A DNA stretch of 64,000 bases. It comes from Alcaligenaceae bacterium. GTDB taxonomy: Bacteria > Pseudomonadota > Gammaproteobacteria > Burkholderiales > Burkholderiaceae_B. The DNA is taken from contig JACCEN010000002.1 in the NCBI GenBank assembly GCA_013416435.1, positions 186,001 through 250,000 of the forward strand, written 5' to 3'. Within the stretch, counting starts at the first letter, position 1. Each line of letters opens with the position of its first letter. Position numbers and translations under genes: made by a program. The notes under the pieces were generated by a model. It worked only from the letters and a program-made list of their open reading frames with translations. It did no database searches and had not been told where the DNA came from. Shown here piece after piece: positions 28,591-37,621 of the stretch.

Positions 28591-30219
28591 TCAGAATCCC
28601 ACTGCCTGCCCATCCCGCCGCCCGTCGCTGGCCGCCACATAGCCGTGCTCGTTGTCGGTTTCGGACATGCGCCAGATGAACTGGCCGGCGCCGAAGTCCA
28701 TGTAGGGATCATCCACTGAATGCAGCTGATGGCCCAGGGCGCGCAGGCCTTCGGCCACCGGCCTTGGAATGGTCGACTCCAGATCCACGGAGAAGTCGCG
28801 GTTGACCTTCCACCGCGGCGCGCAGCATGCGGCTTGCGGCTGCTGATCGTAGTCGATCATGCGGATCACCGTCTGCATATGGCCTTGCGGCTGCATGTCG
28901 CCGCCCATGACGCCGAAACTCATGACCGGGCTGCCATTGCGGGTCAGGAAACCCGGGATGATGGTATGGAATGGCCTTTTGCCGCCGTCGACGACGTTCG
29001 GCGAAGCCGGGTCCATCGAGAATCCATAGCCCCTGTTCTGCAGGCTGATGCCGGTGCCGGGCACCACCACCCCCGACCCGAATCCCATGTAGTTGGACTG
29101 GATGAAGGAAACCATCATGCCTTTCTCGTCGGCGGCGGTCAGGTATATGGTGCCGCCTGCATGCGGCCGGCCCGCCTGGAAGTGCGTGGCCTGGTCCAGG
29201 CGTATGAGTTTGGCACGGCTGTCCAGGTAGTTGTCATCCAGCATTTGCTCCGGGGTGACGTCCATGCTGCGCGGATCCGACACGTAGCGATACAAATCGG
29301 CGAAGGCCAGTTTCATGGCTTCGATCTGGATGTGCTGCGACTCGACCGAGTCGACCGGGATGTTGCGCAAGTCGAAGCGTTCCGCGATGCCCAGCGCCAT
29401 GAGGGCCGCGATGCCCTGTCCGTTGGGAGGAATTTCGTGCAGCGTGTAGCCGTGATAGTCGCGCGAAATGGGCTCGACCCATTCCGGCTTGTAGCCGCGC
29501 AAGTCTTCCAGAGTCATGGCGGCGCCGCACTCTTTGCTGAAGGCGGCGATTTTCTCGGCCAGCACACCTTCGTAGAAGTCCCGGCCGTGCGATTGAGCAA
29601 TGCGGCGCAAGGTATCGGCCGCATCCTTGAAGCGGAAGTACTCGCCGATGCGCGGGGCGCGTCCCTGCGGCATGAAGGCCTGCGCGTAGCCAGGCTGATC
29701 CTTGAGCTCGTCGGCAGCGCGGCTCCATTTTCCTGCCACGATGGGCGGGACGGCGTAGCCGCGTTCCGCGATTTCGATGGCCGGCTCGAACAGGTCCTCG
29801 AAGGGCAGTGTGCCGAACTTGCCATGCAGCGCGGCCCAGCCGGCTACGACGCCGGGTACGGTGACCGTGTCCCAGCCACGCATGGGCCTCTTTGCCAGGC
29901 CGTCGGGGCCGACGCCGTACTTGCGCTTGAAATACTCTACGTTCCAGGCTGCGGGAGCAACTCCGGAGGAGTTGAGGCCGTGCAGCTTCTTGCCATCCCA
30001 GAGTATGGCGAAGCAGTCGCCGCCTATGCCGCATGACACGGGCTCCACCAGCGTGATCGTTGCCGCGGCAGCAATGATCGCGTCGACGGCGTTTCCGCCA
30101 CGCAGCAGCATGCGCAAGCCGGCCTGCGCGGCCAAAGGATGGGAAGTGGACACCACATTGCGCGCAAAAAGCGGAATACGAGGCGTGGGATAGGGATTGG
30201 ACCAGTTGAATTCTTTCAT
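28591..30219 (-). CDS. ggt: Gamma-glutamyltransferase family protein
   Basis: A 542-aa Ntn-hydrolase. The autoprocessing site is the Thr in HAGGTIYLTAADEKG, which would separate the large and small subunits. The small subunit has GTGISLQNRGYGF and GGDMQPQGHMQTVI. The N-terminus shows VSTSHPLAAQAGLRMLLRGGNAVDA. No signal peptide is visible, so it may be cytoplasmic, unlike E. coli Ggt. Starts are ATG 30219 or TTG 30243; neither has a strong ribosome binding site. The substrate may be glutathione or another gamma-glutamyl compound, or an acyl-lactam in related acylases. Confidence 0.88.
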   Translation of the reverse strand: MKEFNWSNPYPTPRIPLFARNVVSTSHPLAAQAGLRMLLRGGNAVDAIIAAAATITLVEPVSCGIGGDCFAILWDGKKLHGLNSSGVAPAAWNVEYFKRKYGVGPDGLAKRPMRGWDTVTVPGVVAGWAALHGKFGTLPFEDLFEPAIEIAERGYAVPPIVAGKWSRAADELKDQPGYAQAFMPQGRAPRIGEYFRFKDAADTLRRIAQSHGRDFYEGVLAEKIAAFSKECGAAMTLEDLRGYKPEWVEPISRDYHGYTLHEIPPNGQGIAALMALGIAERFDLRNIPVDSVESQHIQIEAMKLAFADLYRYVSDPRSMDVTPEQMLDDNYLDSRAKLIRLDQATHFQAGRPHAGGTIYLTAADEKGMMVSFIQSNYMGFGSGVVVPGTGISLQNRGYGFSMDPASPNVVDGGKRPFHTIIPGFLTRNGSPVMSFGVMGGDMQPQGHMQTVIRMIDYDQQPQAACCAPRWKVNRDFSVDLESTIPRPVAEGLRALGHQLHSVDDPYMDFGAGQFIWRMSETDNEHGYVAASDGRRDGQAVGF

Positions 30220-30295
30220 GTGCGGAAAAAACGACGAAGGCAAAACGTCTAAGCTACTATCAAATGCGGATTAGGGCAATTCACGACGGGTCAAA

Positions 30296-30498
30296 GGGTC
30301 AGACCCCGAACGGGGTCTGACCCTGGAACAGGCTGCCGGACAAAAAGATGCGGGGTCAGACCCCGTTCGGGGTCTGACCCCTGGTACACACTGCCGGACA
30401 AAAAGATATGGGGTCGGACTCAAGGGCCTGACCCCGGCCCCCTCGAAACTATTGCCGGATGAAGGAAAGGGGTCAGACCCCGTTCGGGGTCTGACCCC
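30296..30498. repeat. Nested-palindrome array 6
   Basis: Four copies (30296-30324, 30352-30381, 30410-30435, 30469-30498) with a start-to-start period of 56, 58 and 59 bp. Linkers share CTGCCGGACAAAAAGAT, so the whole 57-59 bp unit was amplified in tandem. The array fills most of the 291-bp gap between the ggt start and the 3' end of the NPDV-repeat gene. Confidence 0.95.
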
Positions 30499-30510
30499 CC
30501 AATCATTGAA

Positions 30511-31311
30511 TCAAGTGGCAGAGAAGCCCGGGATGTCGACCCCCGGCGGCAAGACGCCGATGATGTCTATGGGGCTGGTACCGTAGAGTTCTTCCCACAC
30601 CAGGTTGATGAGGGCGGTGGGATCTTTCAGGCCCGTGCCGTCCGGATCCAGGTTGGACGGATCCAGCAGGCCCGATTCCAGGATCTTGGTCTGCAGGTTC
30701 TGGATCATTCCGGTAATGCCCGGCCCCAGCCATGCCGGCAGCACGAAATCCTGGCCGGAGAGCGCATGGATGGGAATCACTTGCCAGCCGGTGGGTGCGA
30801 TGAAGGTAGGAAGAAAAGGAATAACGTCACCCAGGCGTTCCACCGCCGCTTGCAGGTTTCCATCGGCAATGGCGGCGGAGAAGATCGGGTCCTGCGCGAA
30901 ATCGGACAGATTCACGCCGTTGCCCAGGTCGCGCGCCTCGGCAACGCCGTGCTGCAGAAAATGTTGCGTCGCCGAAATCTGGCCCTGTTGCACGGCCTCG
31001 CGCACATCGGGATTCGCGTCCAGATAGGCTTGCACGTCGAACAAAGGACTGAAGTCGCGGGTTTCATTCGCGCCGAACGACATGAAATGCTGGACGACGG
31101 ACGCGGCACCGGTAGAAACGGCCTGGGCCACGTCCGGATTCATCGCCAAATAGTATTCGGCGTTGAACAACGAAAATGGCGACCGACCTTCGGCCATGCC
31201 GTACTGCTGAAAATGCTCGACCGCCGTGATCCAGCCTTGCTGGACGGCAGCGGCGACGTCGGGATTGTGCTTCAGGTAAAACTGCGAATCGAATAAGCTC
31301 AGTGCAACCAT
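30511..31311 (-). CDS. NPDV-repeat protein of unknown function
   Basis: A 266-aa protein that I do not recognise as a named family. Three tandem repeats of about 33 residues fill roughly residues 10-115: each has (Q/E)(F/Y)YL..NPDV..AV..G, then a HF..(Y/F)G..E.R block. The same unit occurs singly in RTX-like and glycosyltransferase-associated proteins. The C-terminal half is Pro/Leu-rich (LPTFIAPTGWQVIPIHA, LPPGVDIPGF) with no catalytic motif seen. No signal peptide is visible. The ATG at 31311 follows TTGGAGA about 7 nt upstream, which excludes the longer start at 31383. A nested-palindrome array lies just past the stop. Confidence 0.75.
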   Translation of the reverse strand: MVALSLFDSQFYLKHNPDVAAAVQQGWITAVEHFQQYGMAEGRSPFSLFNAEYYLAMNPDVAQAVSTGAASVVQHFMSFGANETRDFSPLFDVQAYLDANPDVREAVQQGQISATQHFLQHGVAEARDLGNGVNLSDFAQDPIFSAAIADGNLQAAVERLGDVIPFLPTFIAPTGWQVIPIHALSGQDFVLPAWLGPGITGMIQNLQTKILESGLLDPSNLDPDGTGLKDPTALINLVWEELYGTSPIDIIGVLPPGVDIPGFSAT

Positions 31312-31463
31312 GAAATAATCTCCAATGAGCGCCAGCCCGCGGCTTGCGTTCATAAAATGACGGGTCAGGTAAATTTGTTGCAATGGCTGCTGTCAGCCAC
31401 GAGCGGATTGCTGGTTCTTGTTCTTGCCTCCTGTTTTTATTATTGATTCTGGCGCTTCTTCAG

Positions 31464-31489
31464 CACGCTGCCTTATGGTGGGCAGCGTG
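31464..31489. terminator. Perfect 9-bp stem-loop downstream of the small secreted protein gene
   Basis: CACGCTGCC (31464-31472) and GGCAGCGTG (31481-31489) form a perfect stem with an 8-nt loop, about 70 nt past the stop of the minus-strand secreted-protein gene. No T-run follows on either strand, so intrinsic termination is uncertain. The rest of the 249-bp gap holds only the ribosome binding site and start region of the NPDV gene. Confidence 0.4.
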
Positions 31490-31560
31490 GCCGTTTCAAT
31501 CGTCCAGCTATAGAATAACCAAACATTTCAGGACGATACAAGATTTTTTTATGAAGCAAA

Positions 31561-31893
31561 CTACTCGAAAGTGAATTGCTCGAGCGTGCAAACGTCGTTG
31601 TCCTCGCTGACGACCTCATCTCCGTCCGAAAACTTGCCCAGAAAATCGAACTTGCAAGCGCCCGTGCCATCGTTGATGTTGATGATGATGGACTGGCCGG
31701 ACTTGAGCTTCTGTCCGGAAATGATGTTTTCCTCCCAGTCGGTGGTAGAGGCGCGTGACGCATGGAAAGCCACCAGCGTGACGCCGGTCTTGTTGACGAT
31801 TTCGACGCGGCGGTCGGCTGCGGTTGCGACACCGGTGGCCAGCGTCGTACCGGCAACGGCTGTGAAGAGCAAGAGCGAGCGGAATTTGGACAT
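31561..31893 (-). CDS. Small secreted protein of unknown function
   Basis: A 110-aa protein with a clear Sec signal peptide (MSKFRSLLLFTAVAGTTLATGVATA, cleavage near residue 25). The mature part is an acidic all-beta-looking domain with one Cys pair (TGACKFDF and NDVCTLEQF) suited to a periplasmic disulfide. I recognise it as resembling a conserved proteobacterial secreted family but know no function. It is divergent from the two-component system across 189 bp and may be regulated by it, by position only. Confidence 0.7.
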   Translation of the reverse strand: MSKFRSLLLFTAVAGTTLATGVATAADRRVEIVNKTGVTLVAFHASRASTTDWEENIISGQKLKSGQSIIININDGTGACKFDFLGKFSDGDEVVSEDNDVCTLEQFTFE

Positions 31894-32082
31894 AAATACT
31901 CATGAATGGGTTGTTACGGAGGCTGTACGGCGCTTACGCCCGCATGGGCCGTCGCGCAGCCCGCAATATTACGGACCATCGCGCGTTTGCCATATCCCTG
32001 AAACTGGGTATTTCGGCCTAAAATGCTGCGCCATACCTCGGCGGTCGTTGTTCGCCTGTAGAAAACTGAATGAGCCCCAGGC

Positions 32083-32766
32083 ATGAGCACCGCTACACCT
32101 CCCTTCCTTGACATCGCCCTGCCGGCTCCGGTGCTGGTCGTAGAGGACGAACCGCTCCTGCAATTGCGCTTGCGCGGAATTTTGCTGCAATTGGGCTATT
32201 CACCCGACGCGCTGGTATTTGCAGCCTCGCAGGCAGATGCCCGCGCATGCCTGGCCCATCAGCCGGTAGCATTGGCGCTGATCGACTTGATGCTGCCCGA
32301 CGGTAGCGGGCTGGCCCTGATCGAGCAAATTCGCGCCGACAATCCCAGCCTGGGAATATTGGTGATTTCAGCCTGGAGCACCGAAGAATCCATCCTGAGC
32401 GCGCTGCGCGCCGGCGCCACGGGCTATGTGCTCAAGGAGCGCGATGATATCGAAGTGTCCATGTCGATCCGCAGTGTGTTGCGCGGCGGAGCGCCTATCG
32501 ATCCTTTCATCGCGCGGCGCATACTGGAATTGCTGCCGATTCCCGCCAGGCCGCCGGCCATGGCACGAGGCGAAGCGCTCAGCGAGCGCGAAGAACAGAT
32601 TCTGCGGCTGGTCGCGGATGGCCTGGCCAATCGTGAAATCGCCGAGCAACTGTTTCTTTCACGCTACACGGTGGAAAGCCACATCAAGCGCATCTATCGC
32701 AAGCTGGCCGTATCCTCGCGCACCATGGCGGTACGCACGGCGCGGGAGCGCGGGGTCATTGAGTGA
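32083..32766 (+). CDS. LuxR/NarL-type response regulator
   Basis: The 227-aa protein has a receiver domain with phospho-acceptor Asp68 (LIDLMLPDGSG), acidic pair ED at 21-22 and Lys in YVLKERDD. The C-terminal LuxR HTH at about residues 163-222 has LSEREEQILRLVADGLANREIAEQLFLSRYTVESH. It ends in a 4-nt overlap with the histidine kinase gene, so the two form a cognate pair. The target genes are not known. Confidence 0.93.
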   Translation: MSTATPPFLDIALPAPVLVVEDEPLLQLRLRGILLQLGYSPDALVFAASQADARACLAHQPVALALIDLMLPDGSGLALIEQIRADNPSLGILVISAWSTEESILSALRAGATGYVLKERDDIEVSMSIRSVLRGGAPIDPFIARRILELLPIPARPPAMARGEALSEREEQILRLVADGLANREIAEQLFLSRYTVESHIKRIYRKLAVSSRTMAVRTARERGVIE

Positions 32767-34634
32767 GGACGCAACTGGCCGGCTGGTGGCTGATCCTTTT
32801 GTGGGGGCTGCTGGCCGGCCTTCCCGCCTGGGCCGGGCCAGCCACCGCCGCCGATGCCTGCGCGCCACGGATACTGGCAACGAGTGCAGCCAGGGAAGAT
32901 CCATCGAGCCGCGACGCGCCGACCAAGGATTGGGTATCGGTGACACTGCCCGACCTATGGGCACGCCGCTGGCCCGGCCACGATGGCGCGGTGTGGTACC
33001 GCATCGATTGGACGCGCGACTGCGATAGCACCGGCGGCGTCGCTCAGAAAGCAGGCCTGGGGATCGATGGCATCAGCATGGCCGGCGAGGTCTATATCAA
33101 TGATGAGCATTTGTGGAGCGACATGTCATTGGTGGAACCGCTATCCATGAGTTGGAACATGCCGCGCTGGTGGATCCTGCCGGAGTCCGCCTTGCGAACC
33201 GGCGTGAATACAATCTGGATTCGCACAGTTGGTCGCCCCGACCTGTCACCAGGACTGGGCAGGCTGCGGCTGGGACCCGCTGCACAGGTCCAGGACGCCC
33301 ATGCACACAGCTTCTGGCGCCAGCGCACGGTCCACTATATTACGCTGGGCTTGTCGAGCGCCCTGGGCGGGGTATTCCTGGTGGTGTGGTGCATGCGCCG
33401 CCGCGAACGTGCCTTTGGCTGGTACGCGGCGATGTCCCTGTGCTGGGTGCTGTATTTATCGACGATGCTGGCCGTCACTCCCTGGCCTTTGTCCGATACC
33501 TTGTCCTACTCCCGCTTGAACAATATGGCCTTTCTGTTGTACGTGCTGTGCTTCTGCCTGTTCACCTGGCGGTTCAGCAGCCAGCATCTGCCTCGATTGG
33601 AACGGTCGCTGTGGATGGCGACCATGGTGGGCTTGCTTATCTCGCTGCTGGCGCCGCGACCCATCATCGAGCTGTCCTGGGGAGCCTTCGTGCTGATCTT
33701 CCTGGCCAATTGCGCGCAGTTCCCGTTCCATGCCTGGCGAACGCGCGATCCACAACATGTGTTGCTGGCGCTCTGCTGGCTGGTGTTTCTGGTCGTGGGA
33801 GTGCACGACTTAGCGGTGCTGCTCAGTGGATGGCGCGCGCACGATATGTGGGGAGCGGTCACCAGCTTGGTCACGGCGATATTCATGGCCCTGCTGTTGG
33901 GTGGACGGCTCGTCGCGGGCATGCAGCGTATCGAATCATTCAATCATGAGCTGGAAGCGCACGTAGCAAGTGCCCGCGCCGAACTGGCCGACGTCCTGCA
34001 ACGGGAACATAAACAGGCGCTGACTCATGCCATGCTGCAGGAACGCATACATATCGTCCACGACTTGCACGACGGCCTGGGCGGCAGCTTGATGCGCAGC
34101 ATGGCCTTGGTGGAACAAGCACCGCAGCCTTTGTCCAATGAACGCATGCTATCTCTGCTGAAGCTGCTGCGCGACGACTTGCGGCAAGTGATCGACCACG
34201 GATCCAGCGCCGGTGCAACGGTGCCGGCTACCCCTGTGCAATGGGCCGCCCCCTTGCGCCATCGTTTTACGCGCTTGTTCGACGAGATGGAAGTAAGGTC
34301 GAGCTGGGCAGTCGATGAGCGCTGGCGCCATCCACCCAACGCGCTGCTATGCCTGGGACTGACGCGGCTGGTGGAAGAAGCACTGTCCAATGTCATCAAG
34401 CACAGCCGGGCCAACCATGTCAGCGTAACGTGCGCCCAGCCGGAAGCCGGCCGCCTGCACTTGGTGATCGCAGACGATGGCGTGGGTTTCGACGTGGCGG
34501 CAGTACGGAGCGCTGGATTGAGCGTAGGCATGCGCAGCATGGCTGCGCGCATGGAGAGGCTAGGGGGCACATTCGAAGTGGAGTCGGGAGCCGAAGGAAC
34601 GGTGGTGAGCGTAACGGTGGCGTTTGACGCCTGA
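32763..34634 (+). CDS. Sensor histidine kinase with periplasmic jelly-roll and 7TM-type sensor (HisKA_3)
   Basis: The 623-aa kinase starts with GTG, overlapping the regulator's stop. A signal peptide (LILLWGLLAGLPAWA) precedes a periplasmic beta-sandwich domain of about 170 aa (YRIDWTRDCD, GEVYINDEHLW, GVNTIWIRTVG), then about seven transmembrane helices (residues ~195-390), a coiled coil, the HisKA_3 box HDLHDGLGG with the phosphorylated His near residue 433, and a C-terminal ATPase domain (VEEALSNVIKHSRANH, ADDGVGFD, GMRSMAARMERLGG). The layout resembles 7TMR-DISM kinases that sense extracellular ligands, possibly carbohydrates. The ligand is unknown. Confidence 0.9.
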   Translation: MRTQLAGWWLILLWGLLAGLPAWAGPATAADACAPRILATSAAREDPSSRDAPTKDWVSVTLPDLWARRWPGHDGAVWYRIDWTRDCDSTGGVAQKAGLGIDGISMAGEVYINDEHLWSDMSLVEPLSMSWNMPRWWILPESALRTGVNTIWIRTVGRPDLSPGLGRLRLGPAAQVQDAHAHSFWRQRTVHYITLGLSSALGGVFLVVWCMRRRERAFGWYAAMSLCWVLYLSTMLAVTPWPLSDTLSYSRLNNMAFLLYVLCFCLFTWRFSSQHLPRLERSLWMATMVGLLISLLAPRPIIELSWGAFVLIFLANCAQFPFHAWRTRDPQHVLLALCWLVFLVVGVHDLAVLLSGWRAHDMWGAVTSLVTAIFMALLLGGRLVAGMQRIESFNHELEAHVASARAELADVLQREHKQALTHAMLQERIHIVHDLHDGLGGSLMRSMALVEQAPQPLSNERMLSLLKLLRDDLRQVIDHGSSAGATVPATPVQWAAPLRHRFTRLFDEMEVRSSWAVDERWRHPPNALLCLGLTRLVEEALSNVIKHSRANHVSVTCAQPEAGRLHLVIADDGVGFDVAAVRSAGLSVGMRSMAARMERLGGTFEVESGAEGTVVSVTVAFDA

Positions 34635-34645
34635 CACCCGAGCAC

Positions 34646-35461
34646 TCACCAGCTTGCCTGACGAGCCAGCACGGACTCCGCGGTTGCACCCGTCAAGGCC
34701 CGGTATACGGATGCCGCCGTCGCGCCTTCGGTATTGATCATCAGCACGCTGGAATACTCATCCAGTCCGGCCTGCCCAGACAGCTCCGCACTCTGGCGCA
34801 ATACCCGCATGGCGGCAAGCCCGACCACTCCGGACTCCCCGGCAACAATGGGGATGTCGCGCCGGCTTCCCCTGGCCAGCATGCGCATCGCCTCGACGGC
34901 CTGATCGTCTTCGATCGTCATGAAATGATCAATGGCTTGCGCCAGGAACCTCCAGGCCAGGGGTGAGGCCTCGCCGCAAGCCAGGCCCGCCATGACGGAA
35001 TCGACCGTGCCCGTGGCTTTGGCTGGTTTCCCCTGGATCGCGCTCTGCAGGAGGCAATCGGCCTGCGCCGGCTCGACCACGATGAAGCGCGGCCGGTGCC
35101 CGCCTTGGTATTCCCATAGATCACTGGCGACACCGGCCGCGATGCCACCCACCCCGCCCTGCAGGAAGACGTGCGTGTAGGGCCCTTTGTTCCCAGCCCG
35201 GATTCCGGCCTGCGTCACGACCTCGGCGGCGATGGTCCCGTAGCCCTGCATCACATCGCAGGGGATCTCTTCATAGCCTTCATAGGATGTATCGGAAACG
35301 ACTTGCCAGCCATTGGCGTCGGCCAGCCGGGCCGCTTCCTCAACGGAGTCGTCGTAGTTTCCCTGGATGCGCACGATACGCGCGCCGTATCCCGATATGG
35401 CGTCTTCCCGCTCCTTGCTGACTTGTGCATGCAGCTTGAAGTTGTACTTTTTACTGATTTG
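34646..35461 (-). pseudogene. dpaL: Diaminopropionate ammonia-lyase remnant, N-terminus missing
   Basis: About 240 codons match the C-terminal 60 percent of PLP-dependent diaminopropionate ammonia-lyase: GNYDDSVEEAARLADANGWQ, PCDVMQGYGTIAAE, LQGGVGGIAAGVASDL, VEPAQADCLL, MAGLACGEASPLAW and GESGVVGLAAMRVL. The frame stays similar back to about 35430 (SKEREDAISGYGA), then hits TAA near 35463 without an ATG. The first 140 or so residues, with the PLP-binding Lys region, are absent. A GTG at 35374 could start only a truncated product. It therefore looks like a decayed gene, divergent from an lrp-like gene that is also altered. Confidence 0.85.
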
Positions 35462-35487
35462 CGAGCATTACCCGGCACGGATTTCAA

Positions 35488-35877
35488 ATGACGATAAAGC
35501 TCGACGCCTTCGACCGCCTGCTGCTCTCGGCCATACAGCAGGACGCCCGCACGGCGCAAAGCGAACTTGGCCAGCGTGCGAATCTCTCGACAGTCGCGGT
35601 GAACCGCCGCTTGAGACGCCTGGATCTTCTTCAGGAAATGCAGCGCAGCTTCAAAGCCTGTCCCCAGATCCAGCAGTGCTACTACGTAGCCGGAGAATGC
35701 GACTTCGTGCTGGTCTTCCTGGTCCGCGACATGGAACAGTACGTGGCGCTGACCCACACGCTGTTTCACGGCAACAACAACGTCAAGTCATTCAAGACCC
35801 TCGTTGCGATGGACCGCGTCAAGTGTGGGATGGACGTGCCCGTGGAGCTTCAGGGTCAGACCCCGTATGGGGTCTGA
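35488..35877 (+). pseudogene. Lrp/AsnC-type regulator with internal deletion
   Basis: The 129-codon frame begins with a normal Lrp helix-turn-helix (DAFDRLLLSAIQQDARTAQSELGQRANLSTVAVNRRLRRL). It then jumps directly to the late part of the ligand-binding domain (QQCYYVAGECDFVLVFLVRDMEQY). The usual 40-50 residues between HTH and this beta-strand region are missing, in frame. The C-terminus (LQGQTPYGV) and stop come from a nested-palindrome repeat. It sits divergent from the dpaL remnant, as an amino-acid-responsive regulator would. It may be non-functional or DNA-binding only. Confidence 0.75.
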
Positions 35878-35893
35878 CCCTTGATCAAACGTT
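35853..35893. repeat. Nested palindrome 7 with extended flank (copy A)
   Basis: One palindrome (35853-35880) followed by CTTGATCAAACGTT (35880-35893). The same 14-bp tail, with one mismatch, follows the copy on the other side of the CRISPR-Cas locus at 45498-45511. The palindrome closes the lrp-like frame. The remaining sequence up to the array (35894-36005) holds nothing recognisable. Confidence 0.85.
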
Positions 35894-36005
35894 GATCGGT
35901 CGGCAGCGTGGGCGTCGGCCAGGCGTTCCGCTGTTCCTCCAGTCGAAACCCTTCATCCCTAGGAAGGTCGCAAGCAGGTCATGTGCCAGCTGACCGATCA
36001 CCTTT

Positions 36006-37435
36006 GTTTCAATCCACACGCCCGCGAAGGGCGTGACGCGGTACGCGGCAACGGTGTCGCCGGACTCTGCCGGTTTCAATCCACACGCCCGCGAAGGGCG
36101 TGACCCTGCCAAACCGTGCCGCCACCGCAGTAGCGTGTTTCAATCCACACGCCCGCGAAGGGCGTGACCTGGGCTTCGAGTTGTCGTTCGAGGATGGTGC
36201 CGCGTTTCAATCCACACGCCCGCGAAGGGCGTGACTTCGGAGCGGTAGCGCCCCCGCCGCCTCCGCCTGGGTTTCAATCCACACGCCCGCGAAGGGCGTG
36301 ACGCATCGGCGTTCTTGGAAACAATCAAACCGTCACGTTTCAATCCACACGCCCGCGAAGGGCGTGACAATTATTCCTCCTACTTTCCAGATTCGCCCAC
36401 AGCGTTTCAATCCACACGCCCGCGAAGGGCGTGACCGAACTCCGTCAAGGTCACCGGCACCGACACTGTAGTTTCAATCCACACGCCCGCGAAGGGCGTG
36501 ACGCGCGACGGTCTGCACACGCTCTTCGTGCGCAATGGTTTCAATCCACACGCCCGCGAAGGGCGTGACGGATTGGTCGCCATGATCAGACCCCCGCTTT
36601 GCTGTTTCAATCCACACGCCCGCGAAGGGCGTGACATCATGGATTTGTAGGGCTGGATGTCGCCCATAACGTTTCAATCCACACGCCCGCGAAGGGCGTG
36701 ACCCCACGATCCCCGCCGCTCAGGTCAATTCCGATTGGTTTCAATCCACACGCCCGCGAAGGGCGTGACTCTATCTGGCCCTCGGATTCGTCGGCTTTGT
36801 ACAAGTTTCAATCCACACGCCCGCGAAGGGCGTGACGGAAGCGACGCGTGAGGCGGTCCAGCGGGCCATGGTTTCAATCCACACGCCCGCGAAGGGCGTG
36901 ACCCGATCAGTGGGGCGGAGTCTCGCCGGCTCGGCTGTTTCAATCCACACGCCCGCGAAGGGCGTGACAGCAGGATCAGCAGTCGAAAGGTGCCGCGCCT
37001 CAGTTTCAATCCACACGCCCGCGAAGGGCGTGACACGTCACAGCGACGATCACAAGCCTGGAAGCGCTGTTTCAATCCACACGCCCGCGAAGGGCGTGAC
37101 GTCATCAAAGCACCGAGGTGCATAACGATGCGGATGTTTCAATCCACACGCCCGCGAAGGGCGTGACAAGGAATGGCGTGAGCAGCAGGCCAAAGAGAAG
37201 CTGTTTCAATCCACACGCCCGCGAAGGGCGTGACGATCAGCGTCAAGGATGCGCGGGTAAGAGACGATGTTTCAATCCACACGCCCGCGAAGGGCGTGAC
37301 AGTCGACGCTCGAATCCATTGCGGAGCAGCGCGTGGTTTCAATCCACACGCCCGCGAAGGGCGTGACGCCTGAACACTTCGATATCGCCCTCTATATCAA
37401 TATGTTTCAATCCACACGCCCGCGAAGGGCGTGAC
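36006..37435 (-). CRISPR. Type I-C CRISPR array, 22 repeats and 21 spacers
   Basis: Twenty-two copies of a 32-bp repeat, all identical as far as I can read. On the minus strand each starts GTCACGCCC and ends GGATTGAAAC, the usual type I-C form; the inner GCCC and GGGC pair as the crRNA hairpin. Repeats start at 36006, 36073, 36137, 36204, 36271, 36337, 36404, 36471, 36538, 36604, 36671, 36738, 36805, 36871, 36937, 37003, 37069, 37136, 37203, 37269, 37336 and 37404. Spacers are 34-35 bp, except 32 bp (36105-36136) and 36 bp (37368-37403). Transcription runs right to left with the cas operon, so the newest spacer is at the 37.4-kb end. Even the leader-distal repeat at 36006 is undamaged. Confidence 0.99.
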
Positions 37436-37621
37436 TGTGCCACGGTAACGCAATGATTTCTCGAAGAAATTAATCAAAAATCCGCGAACCCGCCGTAAGA
37501 GACGAGCCCTGATCACTGCCAGGCACGCACGGCTCGATAAGAAATCAAATAAATTAATAGCTTATAGGCATCGCGAATCCATTGGGAATTGGCCGGATGC
37601 TTCCGGTTCGCGGAGCCGTGC
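37436..37621 (-). promoter_or_regulatory. CRISPR leader
   Basis: This 186-bp AT-rich segment lies between cas2 and the leader-proximal repeat, where a type I-C leader is expected. It contains the inverted repeat CCGCGAACC (37482-37490) / GGTTCGCGG (37605-37613). It also has a short hairpin CCGGA-TGCT-TCCGG (37593-37606) just past cas2 and a palindrome ATTTCT-CGA-AGAAAT close to the array. It should hold the pre-crRNA promoter and integration signals. No promoter was assigned with confidence. Confidence 0.75.

Noticed and set aside
36105-36136. This 32-bp spacer shares a 15-bp run (TGCCAAACCGTGCCG) with fdsD near 20650, hinting at self-targeting.
   Set aside because: The match covers under half the spacer, stops abruptly, and on the crRNA strand lies outside the seed. 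With 21 GC-rich spacers against 64 kb, one such match is within reach of chance.
36006-37435. Open frames across the CRISPR array encoding repeated TPFAGVWIET, RPSRACGLK or SIHTPAKGVT peptides.
   Set aside because: They are translations of the CRISPR repeat in different frames, not genes.
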